The translations under genes were made by a program, and so were the position numbers. Shown here piece after piece: positions 1-9,498 of a stretch of DNA of 64,000 nucleotides. Under the pieces are notes generated by a model. It was not told where the DNA came from. It worked only from the letters and a program-made list of their open reading frames with translations, and made no database searches. Source of the DNA: Limosilactobacillus sp. (GTDB lineage Bacteria > Bacillota > Bacilli > Lactobacillales > Lactobacillaceae); NCBI RefSeq assembly GCF_022482365.1, contig NZ_JAKVPE010000001.1:310001-374000 (forward strand), written 5' to 3'. The first letter of the stretch is position 1; each line of letters opens with the position of its first letter.

Positions 1-2
1 GT

Positions 3-491
3 CCGCGACCCGAGATGACCCAAACGGTGGCTGCCAAGGACACTTCCGTGACGGTCGAATTAAACCGTAAGCAGGTCAACGCCCTTTCCGCCAACTATCT
101 GAACCAGTTTTTGAAAGGCCAAAAGATCAAGTATCACTTCCTGGTCGGCAAGCAATACGCGACCCTGGTGGGCGACACTAAGTTCATGGGGGTCAAGATT
201 CGGTTTGCCATTAACTTTGTTCCGGAGAGGACGGCCGCGGGCAACGTCCTCCTGCGGGCGAAGGGACTGGCGGTTGGCCGACTCAACATCCCGATCAAGT
301 TTGTGATGGGCTACATTGCCAAGAACTACAACATTCCCAACTGGGTCTCCATCGATGCCAAGCACAAGACAATCCTGCTTGACCTGAACCGTTACAGCAA
401 GCACCATTCACTGAAGTACTCGGCCCAGGAGATTAATATGGAGACCGGGCGCTTCAAGTTCCTGATTACGGTGCCAACCAATAATAACTAG
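3..491 (+). CDS. YpmS-family (DUF2140) protein, 5' truncated by window edge
   Basis: The reading frame is open to the window edge, so the true start and the N-terminal membrane anchor usual in this family are missing; about 160 residues remain. The visible part (ELNRKQVNALSANYLNQFL, later VGDTKFMGVKIRFAINF) resembles the extracellular domain of Bacillus YpmS-like DUF2140 proteins, which are single-pass membrane proteins of unknown function. It ends 11 bp before the YozE-like gene and is probably cotranscribed with it. The family call rests on sequence character and on the neighbouring yozE-rbgA order; no biochemical role can be given. Confidence 0.7.
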   Translation, partial: PRPEMTQTVAAKDTSVTVELNRKQVNALSANYLNQFLKGQKIKYHFLVGKQYATLVGDTKFMGVKIRFAINFVPERTAAGNVLLRAKGLAVGRLNIPIKFVMGYIAKNYNIPNWVSIDAKHKTILLDLNRYSKHHSLKYSAQEINMETGRFKFLITVPTNNN

Positions 492-502
492 GGGGAATCA
501 AG

Positions 503-724
503 ATGCGCGAAAGCTTTTATCGTTACCTAATGACCCAGCGCAACCCAAATGGGGCCGATGAGGTGCAGCAATTTGCCAACAACGCCTTTTTGGACAGCGC
601 CTTTCCCAAGCAGTCAACAGACTTTGACGAACTTTCTAAGTACCTGGAAGAGAACGCTGACTACCTGCCGTCGATGACCATCTTCGACACGGCCTGGCAG
701 CGTTACCTGGATGCAATGAACTAA
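503..724 (+). CDS. YozE-family (UPF0346) small protein
   Basis: A 73-residue protein beginning MRESFYRYLMTQRNPNGADE, the typical opening of the YozE/UPF0346 family of small helical proteins found across Firmicutes; aromatic and acidic residues dominate. Its function is not established. The ATG at 503 follows a GGGGGAA ribosome-binding site. It lies 11 bp after the YpmS-like gene and 13 bp before rbgA, so it is part of the same housekeeping cluster. Length and start agree with the family. Confidence 0.85.
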   Translation: MRESFYRYLMTQRNPNGADEVQQFANNAFLDSAFPKQSTDFDELSKYLEENADYLPSMTIFDTAWQRYLDAMN

Positions 725-737
725 AGGAGGAAGAAAT

Positions 738-1610
738 TTGGCAGTAATTCAATGGTTCCCCGGACACATGGCCAAGGCCCTGCGGCAGATCCGCGAGCAG
801 ATGCCGCTGGTCGACATCGTCTTTGAACTGGTCGACGCCCGGGTACCGTACTCATCGCAAAATCCGGAAGTCGCCCTTGCCGCCGGCGACAAGCCGCGGC
901 TTTTGATCATGACCAAGACCGACCTGGCCGATGCTGACCGGCTCAAGGAGTGGCTGGACTACTTTGCACAAAAGGGACAACCGGTCCTGGCCCTGGACTC
1001 CCGCCGGCAGAACGTGGCCAAGCTGGTGACCGCCAAGAGCAAGGAAATCCTGCACGATAAGCTGGCCGAGGAGGCGGCCAAGGGAATGAAGAAGCGGCCG
1101 ATCCGGGCGATGTGCGTGGGGGTACCAAACGTCGGTAAGTCGACCCTCCTGAATCACCTGGTGAAGAAAAACGTCGCCGCCACCGGCAACCGGCCGGGGG
1201 TAACGACCGGCCAGCAGTGGCTTCGTTCCTCGGCTGAATTGGAACTGCTCGACACGCCCGGGGTTCTCTGGCACAAGTTTGCCAGCCAAAAGCAGGGGCA
1301 GATGCTGGCCCTAAGCGGGGCAATCAAGGATAGCCTCTACCCAAAGGATGACGTGGCCCTCTTTGCCCTCAAGTACCTGCGGGCTCACCAGCCGGAGATG
1401 CTGAAGAAACGCTACCGGCTGACGGACGCCGACCTGGACGAGGCGGTTACTGATCCCGATCTCCTGCTTACAATTACCCAGAAGCTGGGGATGCGCGACG
1501 ACTACGACCGAGCCAGTGAACGGCTGATCTTTGACCTGCGGAAGGGCAAGCTCGGCCCGATCACGATGGAGGTTCCGGCCGACCTGAATGAGGATGGGAT
1601 CAATGAGTGA
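738..1610 (+). CDS. rbgA: Ribosome biogenesis GTPase RbgA/YlqF
   Basis: A 290-residue circularly permuted GTPase needed for late assembly of the 50S subunit. The permuted order is visible: the G4 motif TKTD (about residue 60) comes before the P-loop GVPNVGKST (about 130) and G3 DTPG (about 172). The N-terminus MAVIQWFPGHMAKA is the family signature. Translation starts at TTG 738, eight bases after a strong AAAGGAGG. The stop overlaps the rnhB start by 8 bp, suggesting translational coupling. It should act in the cytoplasm on the pre-50S particle. Confidence 0.96.
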   Translation: MAVIQWFPGHMAKALRQIREQMPLVDIVFELVDARVPYSSQNPEVALAAGDKPRLLIMTKTDLADADRLKEWLDYFAQKGQPVLALDSRRQNVAKLVTAKSKEILHDKLAEEAAKGMKKRPIRAMCVGVPNVGKSTLLNHLVKKNVAATGNRPGVTTGQQWLRSSAELELLDTPGVLWHKFASQKQGQMLALSGAIKDSLYPKDDVALFALKYLRAHQPEMLKKRYRLTDADLDEAVTDPDLLLTITQKLGMRDDYDRASERLIFDLRKGKLGPITMEVPADLNEDGINE

Positions 1611-2370
1611 GACGATTCGCCAAATCAAGGACCGCCTGGCGGCCATCACCAACCCGGCCGACCCCTATGTTATTGCCTTGCGTGACGATCCGCGCAAGGG
1701 GGTCCAGCAAGCCCTTGCCCAGCACCAGCGCAGGTTGGAACGACAAGCCGCGGCACTAGCGGCCTTCCACCAGCGCTTTAGGTACGAGCAAGCCCTTTGG
1801 CAGCGGGGCTGTACCTACGTTGCCGGAATGGACGAGGTCGGGCGAGGCCCCTTGGCCGGCCCGGTGGTTACCTGCGCCGTCATTCTCAAGCCGTCCTTTG
1901 ACCTGGTCGGGGTGACCGACTCCAAGCAGCTGACCAAGCATGAGCGTGAGCAGCTCTACCTGCAGATCGTCAACGAGGCCGTCGAGGTCAGCATCGCGGT
2001 CAACGATCGGGAGGCGATCGACCGGTTGAACATCTACGCGGCAACCCAGGACGCAATGATCCGGGCGGTCAACAACCTTCATCACCGGCCCCAGCACCTG
2101 ATTGTCGACGCGGTGCCCCTCAAAATCCCGATCCCGCAGACGACCCTGATCAAGGGGGACCAGAAGAGCATCAGCGTCGCGGCGGCCAGCATTGTCGCCA
2201 AGGAATACCGGGACCACCTGATGCGCGATTACGACCGGGTCTACCCCGGCTACGGCTTTGCAGAAAACATGGGCTACGGAACCAAGGAGCATCTGGCTGG
2301 CCTCGCCAAGTACGGGGTAACGCCGATCCACCGCCATTCCTTTAGCCCGGTTAAAAAATATTTAAATTAA
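1603..2370 (+). CDS. rnhB: Ribonuclease HII
   Basis: A 255-residue type 2 RNase H that cuts the RNA strand of RNA/DNA hybrids and removes misincorporated ribonucleotides. The signature GMDEVGRGPLAGPVV (about residue 75) supplies the first catalytic Asp-Glu pair; IVDAV and the ASIVAKEYRD block supply the rest of the site. An upstream in-frame ATG exists at 1588, but ATG 1603 has AGGATGGG at a proper distance and gives the usual MSETIRQIKD-type start. It overlaps rbgA by 8 bp, as in many lactobacilli. Confidence 0.95.
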   Translation: MSETIRQIKDRLAAITNPADPYVIALRDDPRKGVQQALAQHQRRLERQAAALAAFHQRFRYEQALWQRGCTYVAGMDEVGRGPLAGPVVTCAVILKPSFDLVGVTDSKQLTKHEREQLYLQIVNEAVEVSIAVNDREAIDRLNIYAATQDAMIRAVNNLHHRPQHLIVDAVPLKIPIPQTTLIKGDQKSISVAAASIVAKEYRDHLMRDYDRVYPGYGFAENMGYGTKEHLAGLAKYGVTPIHRHSFSPVKKYLN

Positions 2371-2422
2371 TAAAGTATAATTTGCCAAAAGTCCCGTACT
2401 TAATAAGTAGGAGGCTTTTTTT

Positions 2423-3280
2423 ATGTTATCAAAACGCGAATTCTTATTACGACTGAGTCTGTGCCGCGGCCTGGGACGGGTCAGCAAGTACCATCTCTGG
2501 CAGGCTGCACAACAGCACCAGTCTTTTACCCAAATGGACCACTTGGTCAACGAAGTATCACTCAGCATCCGCGCTCGGACGGCCCTGGAGAACAATTGGG
2601 CCAGTCAGGCGCTCGACCAGGCAGTGGCCGCCAACCAAACGCAGCCTTTCATTACCCTGGTTGACGATGCCTACCCGAGTCAGCTCAAGGAAACCTATTG
2701 CCCGCCGCTGGTGCTCTTCTATGCGGGCAATCTTAAACTATTGCAGTCCCCGATGCTGGGCGTCGTGGGGGCCCGTGACGCCTCATCCTATGGGGTCAGC
2801 GTGCTCCGCGGCTTTTTACCCGAAATCGTCAAGCACCGGCTGGTCGTGGTCAGCGGCCTGGCCCGGGGAATCGACGGGCTCAGCCACCAGGTGACGCTCG
2901 ACTGTGGCGGCATGACGGTCGGGGTGATCGGCTGCGGGCTCAACCGGTGCTACCCGGCCGAAAACCGCGGGCTCCAGTCCCGGGTCGCCAAAGAGGGCTT
3001 GGTGCTGACCGAATACGGTCTGGGCGAACCCCCACTGGCCTTCCATTTTCCAGAGAGGAACCGGATCATTGCGGGCCTCTCCCAGACGCTTTTGGTGGTC
3101 GAGGCCAAGCGGCGCAGCGGCAGCCTGATCACGGCCAACATCGCCCTGGACGAAAATCGCAACGTCTGTGCGGTCCCGGGACGGATCGATACGATTCGCT
3201 CTTTGGGCACAAACGAGCTGATCGCTGCCGGGGCCAAACCAATTTTGCGGGCCCAGGATCTGCTCGATGAATTTGCCTAG
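2423..3280 (+). CDS. dprA: DNA-processing protein DprA
   Basis: A 285-residue DprA/Smf protein that binds incoming single-stranded DNA and loads RecA in natural transformation. An N-terminal helical segment (LCRGLGRVSKYHLW) precedes the Rossmann-like DprA core: GVVGARDASSYG, SGLARGIDGLSH, GVIGCGLNRCYP, FPERNRIIAGLS and RRSGSLITA are all family blocks. No C-terminal winged helix is evident, consistent with the short length. ATG 2423 follows TAGGAGG. A TATAAT-like box lies at 2376-2381 without a clear -35, so the gene may be read mainly from rnhB. Confidence 0.95.
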   Translation: MLSKREFLLRLSLCRGLGRVSKYHLWQAAQQHQSFTQMDHLVNEVSLSIRARTALENNWASQALDQAVAANQTQPFITLVDDAYPSQLKETYCPPLVLFYAGNLKLLQSPMLGVVGARDASSYGVSVLRGFLPEIVKHRLVVVSGLARGIDGLSHQVTLDCGGMTVGVIGCGLNRCYPAENRGLQSRVAKEGLVLTEYGLGEPPLAFHFPERNRIIAGLSQTLLVVEAKRRSGSLITANIALDENRNVCAVPGRIDTIRSLGTNELIAAGAKPILRAQDLLDEFA

Positions 3281-3313
3281 GACAAGATATTTTTGGAAAA
3301 AGGCTTTTCGGAT

Positions 3314-3343
3314 TTGACAGACAATGGTTAAATGGGCTAATAA
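3314..3343 (+). promoter_or_regulatory. Promoter of topA
   Basis: A perfect -35 TTGACA (3314-3319) and TAATAA (3338-3343) are separated by 18 bp, 43 bp before the topA ATG and downstream of the dprA stop. Called by eye. Confidence 0.6.
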
Positions 3344-3385
3344 TAGATAGAAGAAAATCATCATAAAACGTGAGGAGCCTACTTT

Positions 3386-5521
3386 ATGGCAACCAAAACA
3401 ACAGCAAGTAAAACAAGCAAGAAGACGACGAAGAAGCGCACCACCCGGCGGGCCAAGCCCAAAAAGAAATTGGTGATCGTCGAATCGCCGTCGAAGGCGA
3501 AGACGATCGGCCGCTTTTTGGGCCGGTCCTACAAGGTGGTCGCCAGCCTCGGCCACGTCCGCGACCTGCCCAAGAGCCGGATGGGGGTCGACGTTGAAAA
3601 CAACTACCAACCGGACTACATCTCAATCCGGGGCAAGGGGGACGTCATCAAGGAACTGCGCAAGGACGCCAAAAACGCCAAGGCGGTCTACCTGGCATCG
3701 GACCCCGACCGGGAAGGAGAGGCCATTGCCTGGCACGTTTCCAACATTCTCAAGCTGGACGACAAGGACAAAAACCGGGTAACCTTCAACGAAATCACTA
3801 AGGACGCGGTCAAGGAGGCCTTTAAAGAACCCCGGACGATCAACATGGACCTGGTCGATGCCCAGCAGGCACGGCGGGTCCTCGACCGGCTGGTGGGGTA
3901 TTCCATCAGCCCGATCCTCTGGAAGAAAGTTAAGAAGGGGCTCAGTGCCGGCCGGGTCCAGTCCGTGGCCCTCAACTTGATCATCAAGCGGGAAAACGAG
4001 ATTAAAAACTTCCAACCGGAAGAGTACTGGACGATCGATGCTGAATTCCAGCACGGCCGGGATAAGTTTAGTGCCAGCTTCTACGGCGAAAACGGTAAGA
4101 AGCTGCCCCTTCACAACAACGCGGCTGTTCAGGCGGTCTTAGGCAAGCTCGACCGGCGCAAGAACTTTACGATTACCAAGGTGACCCGGCGCGAACGCAA
4201 GCGACTGCCGCAACCGCCTTACACGACCTCGACCATGCAGCAGGATGCCAACCGGCGCCTGAATTTCCGGACCCGGAAGACGATGATGGCGGCCCAGATG
4301 CTTTACGAAGGGATCGATATCAAGGAAGGGGCCCCGGTTGGACTGATTACCTACATGCGGACGGACTCAACCCGGATTGCCTCAATCGCCAAGCATGAGG
4401 CCTCCCAGTTTATCCATGAGCAGTACGGTGGCGACTTTGCGGCCGTCAAGCCGGTCAAGGGCAAGCTGCCGGAGGGGGCCCAGGACGCCCACGAGGCGAT
4501 CCGGCCGACCTCGGTCTACCGGACCCCGGCCAAGATGAAGCCCTACCTGACGAACGACCAGTACAAGCTCTACAGCCTGATCTGGTCCCGTTTCGTAGCC
4601 AGTCAGATGACCGCCCAGGTGGTGGACACGATGACGGTTGACCTGGAGCAAAACAAGGTCGATTTCCGGGCCACCGGTTCTAAGGTTAAGTTCCCCGGCT
4701 TTACCAAGGTTTACAAGCGGGGGGAGGAAAAGGATAACCTCCTGCCGGACTTAAACGAAGGCGACGCGGCCAAGATGGTCAGCGACAACCCGGCCCAGCA
4801 CTTTACCCAGCCACCAGCCCGCTATACCGAAGCGGCCCTGATCAAGACCCTGGAGCAAAATGGGGTGGGCCGGCCGTCAACCTACGCGCCGACCCTGGAC
4901 ACGATCCAGCGGCGGTACTATGTGCGGCTGGTTTCCCGGCACTTTGAACCGACGGAACTCGGCGAGATCGTCAACCAGATCATTGAAAAGCAGTTCCCAG
5001 AGATCGTCAACGCCAAGTTTACCGCTGACGTCGAAGGGGAATTGGACCAGGTTGAAGCCGGCAAGCGCAACTGGGTCAAGGTGGTCGACGGCTTCTACCA
5101 GCCCTTCTCCAAGGAGGTCAAGGACGCCGAGGACCAGGTCGCCAAGATCCAGATGCGTGACGAGCTGGCGGGGATGGACTGTGAGATCTGCGGGGCCCCA
5201 ATGGTGGTCAAAATGGGGCGCTACGGCAAGTTCTATGCCTGCTCGCGCTTCCCGAAGTGTCGCAACACCAGGGCAATCGTCAAGGATACCGGCGTGACCT
5301 GCCCGAAGTGTCACCAGGGGACCGTCGTCGAGCGCAAGTCCAAGAAGAACCGGGTCTTTTACGGCTGCTCTCGTTATCCGGACTGCGACTTCGTTTCCTG
5401 GGACAAGCCAATCGGCCGGGACTGCCCAAAGGATGGGCACTTCCTGGTTGAAAAGAAGGTCAAGGGTGGCAAGCAGGTTGTCTGCCCGAATGGAGACTAC
5501 AAGGAAGAAATTCAGAAGTGA
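3386..5521 (+). CDS. topA: DNA topoisomerase I
   Basis: A 711-residue type IA topoisomerase that relaxes negative supercoils. A TOPRIM domain begins at [14 protein letters not shown] (about residue 29) with the acidic DPDREGE motif; the active-site tyrosine lies in [12 protein letters not shown]. Three C-terminal zinc-ribbon-like modules follow: C-x2-C...C-x4-C near residue 592, a second near 639, and a degenerate one at the end with only two cysteines. The first 28 residues form a Lys/Thr/Arg-rich tail absent from short homologues. ATG 3386 follows GTGAGGAG and its own promoter lies at 3314. Confidence 0.97.
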   Translation: MATKTTASKTSKKTTKKRTTRRAKPKKKLVIVESPSKAKTIGRFLGRSYKVVASLGHVRDLPKSRMGVDVENNYQPDYISIRGKGDVIKELRKDAKNAKAVYLASDPDREGEAIAWHVSNILKLDDKDKNRVTFNEITKDAVKEAFKEPRTINMDLVDAQQARRVLDRLVGYSISPILWKKVKKGLSAGRVQSVALNLIIKRENEIKNFQPEEYWTIDAEFQHGRDKFSASFYGENGKKLPLHNNAAVQAVLGKLDRRKNFTITKVTRRERKRLPQPPYTTSTMQQDANRRLNFRTRKTMMAAQMLYEGIDIKEGAPVGLITYMRTDSTRIASIAKHEASQFIHEQYGGDFAAVKPVKGKLPEGAQDAHEAIRPTSVYRTPAKMKPYLTNDQYKLYSLIWSRFVASQMTAQVVDTMTVDLEQNKVDFRATGSKVKFPGFTKVYKRGEEKDNLLPDLNEGDAAKMVSDNPAQHFTQPPARYTEAALIKTLEQNGVGRPSTYAPTLDTIQRRYYVRLVSRHFEPTELGEIVNQIIEKQFPEIVNAKFTADVEGELDQVEAGKRNWVKVVDGFYQPFSKEVKDAEDQVAKIQMRDELAGMDCEICGAPMVVKMGRYGKFYACSRFPKCRNTRAIVKDTGVTCPKCHQGTVVERKSKKNRVFYGCSRYPDCDFVSWDKPIGRDCPKDGHFLVEKKVKGGKQVVCPNGDYKEEIQK

Positions 5522-5567
5522 AAACTTTTACGTAAAAATTTACTATTTTACCAGTAAAGATTGATTG

Positions 5568-5613
5568 AAAAGGCTTTCCTAATCTGCTATCGTGCACTTA
5601 GGAGCTTTTTTAG
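5568..5613 (+). terminator. Terminator after topA
   Basis: TCCTAA pairs with TTAGGA around a 13-base loop, extended by AAGGC against GCTTT-type pairing and followed by a T run. It lies 50 bp after the topA stop. Confidence 0.5.
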
Positions 5614-5653
5614 CATTATGATGATAAACGCTTAGCAATGGAGGATGATCGTA

Positions 5654-6532
5654 ATGATTTCTTTGCACAATGATCAGTTGACGGTGGAAATTAATGAGCT
5701 GGGTGCCCAGCTGCACAGCATCAAGCGCCAGGGGGAGGCAACCGAGTACCTCTGGCAGGGGGATGCGGCCAGTTGGGGACGGCAGGCGCCGATCCTCTTT
5801 CCCTTTGTTGGTCGTCTAAAGGATGATCAGTACGTCTTTGAGGGACAAACCTACCACCAGACCCAGCATGGCTTTGCCCGGGACCGGCGTTTCGCCGTAG
5901 TGGAGCAGGAAAGCGACCGGGTAGTCTTCGAACAGCACGACGACGAGCAGACGCGGGCGGCCTTTCCCTTCGCCTTTCGTCTGTTCGTCACCGTGGAATT
6001 AGTATGGGATTCCGTTCACGTTGACTACCGGGTCGAAAATCCGGATGGTCAGCGCACCCTGGTGTACGCGATCGGTGCCCATCCGGGATTTAACATGCCG
6101 CTGACGGCTGGGCAAGACTTTGATCAGATTCAGCTGAGCGTCGACCCGGCCGGGGAATACTCCCGGATCGTTCTAGATGGCCCTTACAATGATTCCAACC
6201 ATCCGCAATTCATCGACATGACCAAGCCACTGACGCTGAACCACGAGCTCTTTGCCCATGACGCCGTGATCTTCAAGACCGCGGGCAGCAACTTCACCGC
6301 TACCTTGCACGACCCGGCCGGTCAGCACGGGGTCAGCGTCACCACCCGTGGGACCCAGTACGTCGGCGTTTGGTCCGCCTACCCAGCCAAGGCGAACTTT
6401 GTCTGTGTTGAACCCTGGTGGGGGATCGCTGACAACGTCAACGCCGATGGCCAGCTGCTCCATAAACAGGACATGCACCGGCTGGCACCGGGACAGACGG
6501 CCGACTACCGCTTTAGCATCCGGCCGTTCTAA
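5654..6532 (+). CDS. LacX-like aldose 1-epimerase family protein
   Basis: A 292-residue protein of the galactose-mutarotase fold, closest in character to the LacX subgroup, which interconverts sugar anomers. Seen: N-terminal beta strands with EINELGAQLHSIK, then WGRQAPILFPFVGRL, HGFARDRRF (a catalytic-region His) and GAHPGFNMPL. The ATG at 5645 lies inside the ribosome-binding site; ATG 5654, 9 bp after GGAGG, is the better start. It is a single-gene unit between the topA terminator and the terminator shared with plsY. The exact substrate is not known. Confidence 0.85.
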   Translation: MISLHNDQLTVEINELGAQLHSIKRQGEATEYLWQGDAASWGRQAPILFPFVGRLKDDQYVFEGQTYHQTQHGFARDRRFAVVEQESDRVVFEQHDDEQTRAAFPFAFRLFVTVELVWDSVHVDYRVENPDGQRTLVYAIGAHPGFNMPLTAGQDFDQIQLSVDPAGEYSRIVLDGPYNDSNHPQFIDMTKPLTLNHELFAHDAVIFKTAGSNFTATLHDPAGQHGVSVTTRGTQYVGVWSAYPAKANFVCVEPWWGIADNVNADGQLLHKQDMHRLAPGQTADYRFSIRPF

Positions 6533-6550
6533 CTTGAGAAAAATAAAAAG

Positions 6551-6582
6551 CCTTGATCGCTATTGCAGCGATCAAGGTTTCT
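6551..6582. terminator. Bidirectional terminator between lacX-like gene and plsY
   Basis: A perfect 10-bp stem (CCTTGATCGC at 6551-6560 with its complement at 6568-6577) around a 7-base loop, with A-rich and T-rich flanks. It can serve both convergent genes. Confidence 0.8.
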
Positions 6583-7209
6583 TTATTTCTGGTGATGTTC
6601 ACGCAGGTAGTGGCCCAGCCCGAAGCCAACCATCGACTCCGTTCCGGCAAAGATGCGTTTAATGTTGCTGCGGTGGCGATTGAGAACCACCAGGGTCAAA
6701 AAGCCGGACACCAGGGTCAGGATCCAGTCCTGTTCACACAGGGCAATCACGAAGACGGCACTGATGCCGATGATGCTGGCACAACTGGCCATGCTGGTGA
6801 GCAGCAGGGTGGTGATGAAAATCAGGCAGGCGATCCCGAAAAGCGGCGGGTTGTAGGCCAGCAGGATCCCGGCACTGGTTGCCACCGCCTTGCCCCCGTG
6901 GAAGTGGTCAAAGACCGAGGCGGTGTGACCCAGCGAAGCGAAAAGCCCGATCAAGAGGGGGTTGACGGTTGCACTAACGCCCCAGAAGTAGGGCTGACAG
7001 GCGGCCAGGGTTCCCTTGAGCACGTCCATGAAGAGGACGACGGTTCCCGCCTTGGGCCCGAGGGTTCTAAAGGTGTTGGTGGTCCCAATGTTGCCGCTGC
7101 CGAGTTTACGGATATCCTTGTGATAAAAGATTTGGCCGATCCACAGCCCCGAGGGGATCGACCCCAGCAGGTAGGCCACGACGACCATGATGATAATTTT
7201 GAATGTCAT
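6583..7209 (-). CDS. plsY: Acyl-phosphate:glycerol-3-phosphate acyltransferase PlsY
   Basis: A 208-residue integral membrane enzyme that makes lysophosphatidic acid from acyl-phosphate and glycerol-3-phosphate, the first membrane step of phospholipid synthesis. The family block YLLGSIPSGLWIG followed by LGSGNIGTTNTFRTLG and the GGKAVATSAGILLA loop are clear, with about five hydrophobic segments. It is divergent from parE, a common Firmicutes arrangement. The start at 7209 is supported by an upstream GAGGAG-like site on the minus strand. Confidence 0.95.
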   Translation of the reverse strand: MTFKIIIMVVVAYLLGSIPSGLWIGQIFYHKDIRKLGSGNIGTTNTFRTLGPKAGTVVLFMDVLKGTLAACQPYFWGVSATVNPLLIGLFASLGHTASVFDHFHGGKAVATSAGILLAYNPPLFGIACLIFITTLLLTSMASCASIIGISAVFVIALCEQDWILTLVSGFLTLVVLNRHRSNIKRIFAGTESMVGFGLGHYLREHHQK

Positions 7210-7359
7210 TTAAATTTGCTCCTCACTGATAATTGCATGGGTGCCCATCAAGAATAGCATGAAAGCGGCCGTTGTGCTACCGCATTTTCGAAGGCAGTTT
7301 GCGAAATTGGCTAGTTTTGCGTATTATTTAAGATGTTGCTTTCGCAGGTTGGAAAGAAT

Positions 7360-7388
7360 TTGCGTTCGCTAAATAGCAATGCTAAAAT
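7360..7388 (+). promoter_or_regulatory. Promoter of parE-parC
   Basis: TTGCGT (7360-7365), 17 bp, TAAAAT (7383-7388), about 60 bp before the parE start in the plsY/parE divergent gap. The rest of that gap (7210-7447) shows no ORF or other structure. Confidence 0.55.
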
Positions 7389-7447
7389 ATTTTTATCGAA
7401 CATATGTTTATGTCCAACAAACAATGTGATAAATGGGAGGTCATTTT

Positions 7448-9430
7448 GTGACCACGAAGAAAGTAAAATATGATGATTCCTCCATTCAGGTCTTAAAGGG
7501 CTTGGAAGCAGTTCGCAAGCGGCCGGGGATGTACATTGGCTCGACCGACGCCCGGGGGCTTCATCACTTGGTATATGAAATTGTCGATAACGCGGTAGAC
7601 GAGGCCCTTTCCGGCTACGGAAAGGAGATCAGCGTCACGATTGAGGCCGACAACGCGATTACGGTTCAGGACCATGGGCGGGGGATGCCCGTGGGGATGC
7701 ACGCCTCCGGGAAACCAACGCCGGAAGTCATCATGACCGTCCTGCACGCCGGCGGGAAGTTTGGCCAATCCGATGGCTATAAGACCTCGGGGGGCCTGCA
7801 CGGTGTTGGGGCCTCGGTCGTCAATGCCCTGTCGACCCACCTGACGCTGACGATCGTCCGGGATCACCAGCGCTACCGGGAAATCTTTAAAGACGGGGGC
7901 CAGCCAGTCGGGACCCTCAAGAAATTAGGCAAGACCACGGCCGGCAACGGGACGACGGTCTCCTTCAAACCGGACCCGAAGATTTTTACGACGACGGTCT
8001 ACGATTACAACACCCTGGCCAACCGGCTGCGCGAATCAGCCTTCCTGCTCAAGGGGATCAAAATTATCCTGACCGATAAGCGGCCGGGACAGGAAAAACA
8101 GGACGTCTTCCAGTACGAGGATGGAATCCAGGAGTTCGTGTCCTACCTCAACGAGGGCAAGGACACCCTGGGGAAGGTCCTCTACTTTGATGGCAAGCAG
8201 GATGGCGTCGAGGTTGAGGTGGCGGCCCAGTACAACGATGGCTATTCCGAAAACCTGCTGTCCTTTGTCAACAACGTCCGGACGCCGGACGGGGGGACTC
8301 ACGAGGCTGGCTTCCGCAGCGCCTGGACCAAGACCTTCAACGAATACGCCAAGAAGGTCGGCCTGCTGAAGGCCAATGGTAAGAATCTGGAGGGGAGCGA
8401 CGTCCGCGAAGGGCTAACGGCCGTGGTTTCCGTCCGGATTCCGGAACGCCTGCTCCAGTTTGAAGGCCAGACCAAGGACAAGCTGGGGACTCCGGAGGCC
8501 CGCAAGATCGTTGACTCAATCGTCAGTGAGCAGCTGAACTACGCCCTGATGGAGAACGGCGATTTTGCCCAGATGCTGATCAAAAAGTCGCTCAAGGCCC
8601 GCGAAGCCCGTGAGGCCGCCCGTAAGGCCCGTAACCAGGCCCGGGGTGGCAAGCGGCGCAGCAAGAAGGAACGAAACCTTTCCGGCAAGCTGACACCGGC
8701 CCAGTCGAAGAACGCCAAGAAAAACGAGCTCTTCCTAGTCGAAGGGGACTCGGCCGGCGGTTCCGCCAAGCAGGGCCGTGACCGCAAGTACCAGGCAATC
8801 CTGCCGTTGCGGGGCAAGGTTCTCAACACCGAAAAGGCCAAGCTCGACGACGTTTTGAAAAACGAGGAGCTCAACACCATCATCTACACGGTGGGTGCCG
8901 GGGCCGGCTCCGAATTCAACGTCGAGGACTCCAACTACGACAAGATCATCATCATGACCGATGCCGATGACGACGGGGCCCACATTCAAATCTTGCTGCT
9001 GACCTTCTTCTACAAGTACATGCGGCCGATGATCGAGGCGGGCAAGGTCTACATCGCCCTGCCGCCGCTCTACCGCCTGCAGCAGGGCCGGGGGGCCAAG
9101 ACGAAGATCACCTACGCCTGGACCAACGATGAACTGACGGCCCTTACCAAGTCAATGGGGAAGACCGCTTCCCTGCAGCGCTTCAAGGGGCTCGGTGAGA
9201 TGAACGCCGACCAGCTCTGGGAGACGACCATGAATCCGGAAACGCGGACCCTGATTCGGGTACGGATCGAGGATGCCGAGCTGGCCGAGCGCCGGGTCAC
9301 GACACTGATGGGCAATAAGGTTGAACCGCGGCGGGAATGGATCGAGGATCACGTCCAGTTCACCCTCAGCGACGACCAGGAGTCGGACCAGCTGGTGGAG
9401 AGCAAGGGGCAATTAAACCCGAACAAGTAA
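7448..9430 (+). CDS. parE: DNA topoisomerase IV subunit B
   Basis: A 660-residue GHKL ATPase subunit that, with ParC, decatenates sister chromosomes. ATPase motifs EIVDNAVDEALSG and GGLHGVGASVVNALS are present; the TOPRIM part has LVEGDSAGGSAKQGRD, PLRGKVLN and TDADDDGAHI. The C-terminal domain includes the RFKGLGEMNADQLWETTM signature. An ATG at 7433 overlaps the GGGAGG ribosome-binding site, so GTG 7448 is the likely start. parC follows 68 bp later. Gyrase subunits have the same folds, but the pairing with parC and the position next to plsY favour ParE. Confidence 0.95.
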   Translation: MTTKKVKYDDSSIQVLKGLEAVRKRPGMYIGSTDARGLHHLVYEIVDNAVDEALSGYGKEISVTIEADNAITVQDHGRGMPVGMHASGKPTPEVIMTVLHAGGKFGQSDGYKTSGGLHGVGASVVNALSTHLTLTIVRDHQRYREIFKDGGQPVGTLKKLGKTTAGNGTTVSFKPDPKIFTTTVYDYNTLANRLRESAFLLKGIKIILTDKRPGQEKQDVFQYEDGIQEFVSYLNEGKDTLGKVLYFDGKQDGVEVEVAAQYNDGYSENLLSFVNNVRTPDGGTHEAGFRSAWTKTFNEYAKKVGLLKANGKNLEGSDVREGLTAVVSVRIPERLLQFEGQTKDKLGTPEARKIVDSIVSEQLNYALMENGDFAQMLIKKSLKAREAREAARKARNQARGGKRRSKKERNLSGKLTPAQSKNAKKNELFLVEGDSAGGSAKQGRDRKYQAILPLRGKVLNTEKAKLDDVLKNEELNTIIYTVGAGAGSEFNVEDSNYDKIIIMTDADDDGAHIQILLLTFFYKYMRPMIEAGKVYIALPPLYRLQQGRGAKTKITYAWTNDELTALTKSMGKTASLQRFKGLGEMNADQLWETTMNPETRTLIRVRIEDAELAERRVTTLMGNKVEPRREWIEDHVQFTLSDDQESDQLVESKGQLNPNK

Positions 9431-9498
9431 TAATCCAGAGACTGAAGGAGATTCAGCCTCTTAATTTTTGAAGACACAAGAGAAAGGATGCGTTTTTT

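Noticed and set aside
6553-7257. Long plus-strand frame over plsY
   Set aside because: PlsY motifs on the minus strand are unambiguous; the plus frame is a high-GC shadow.
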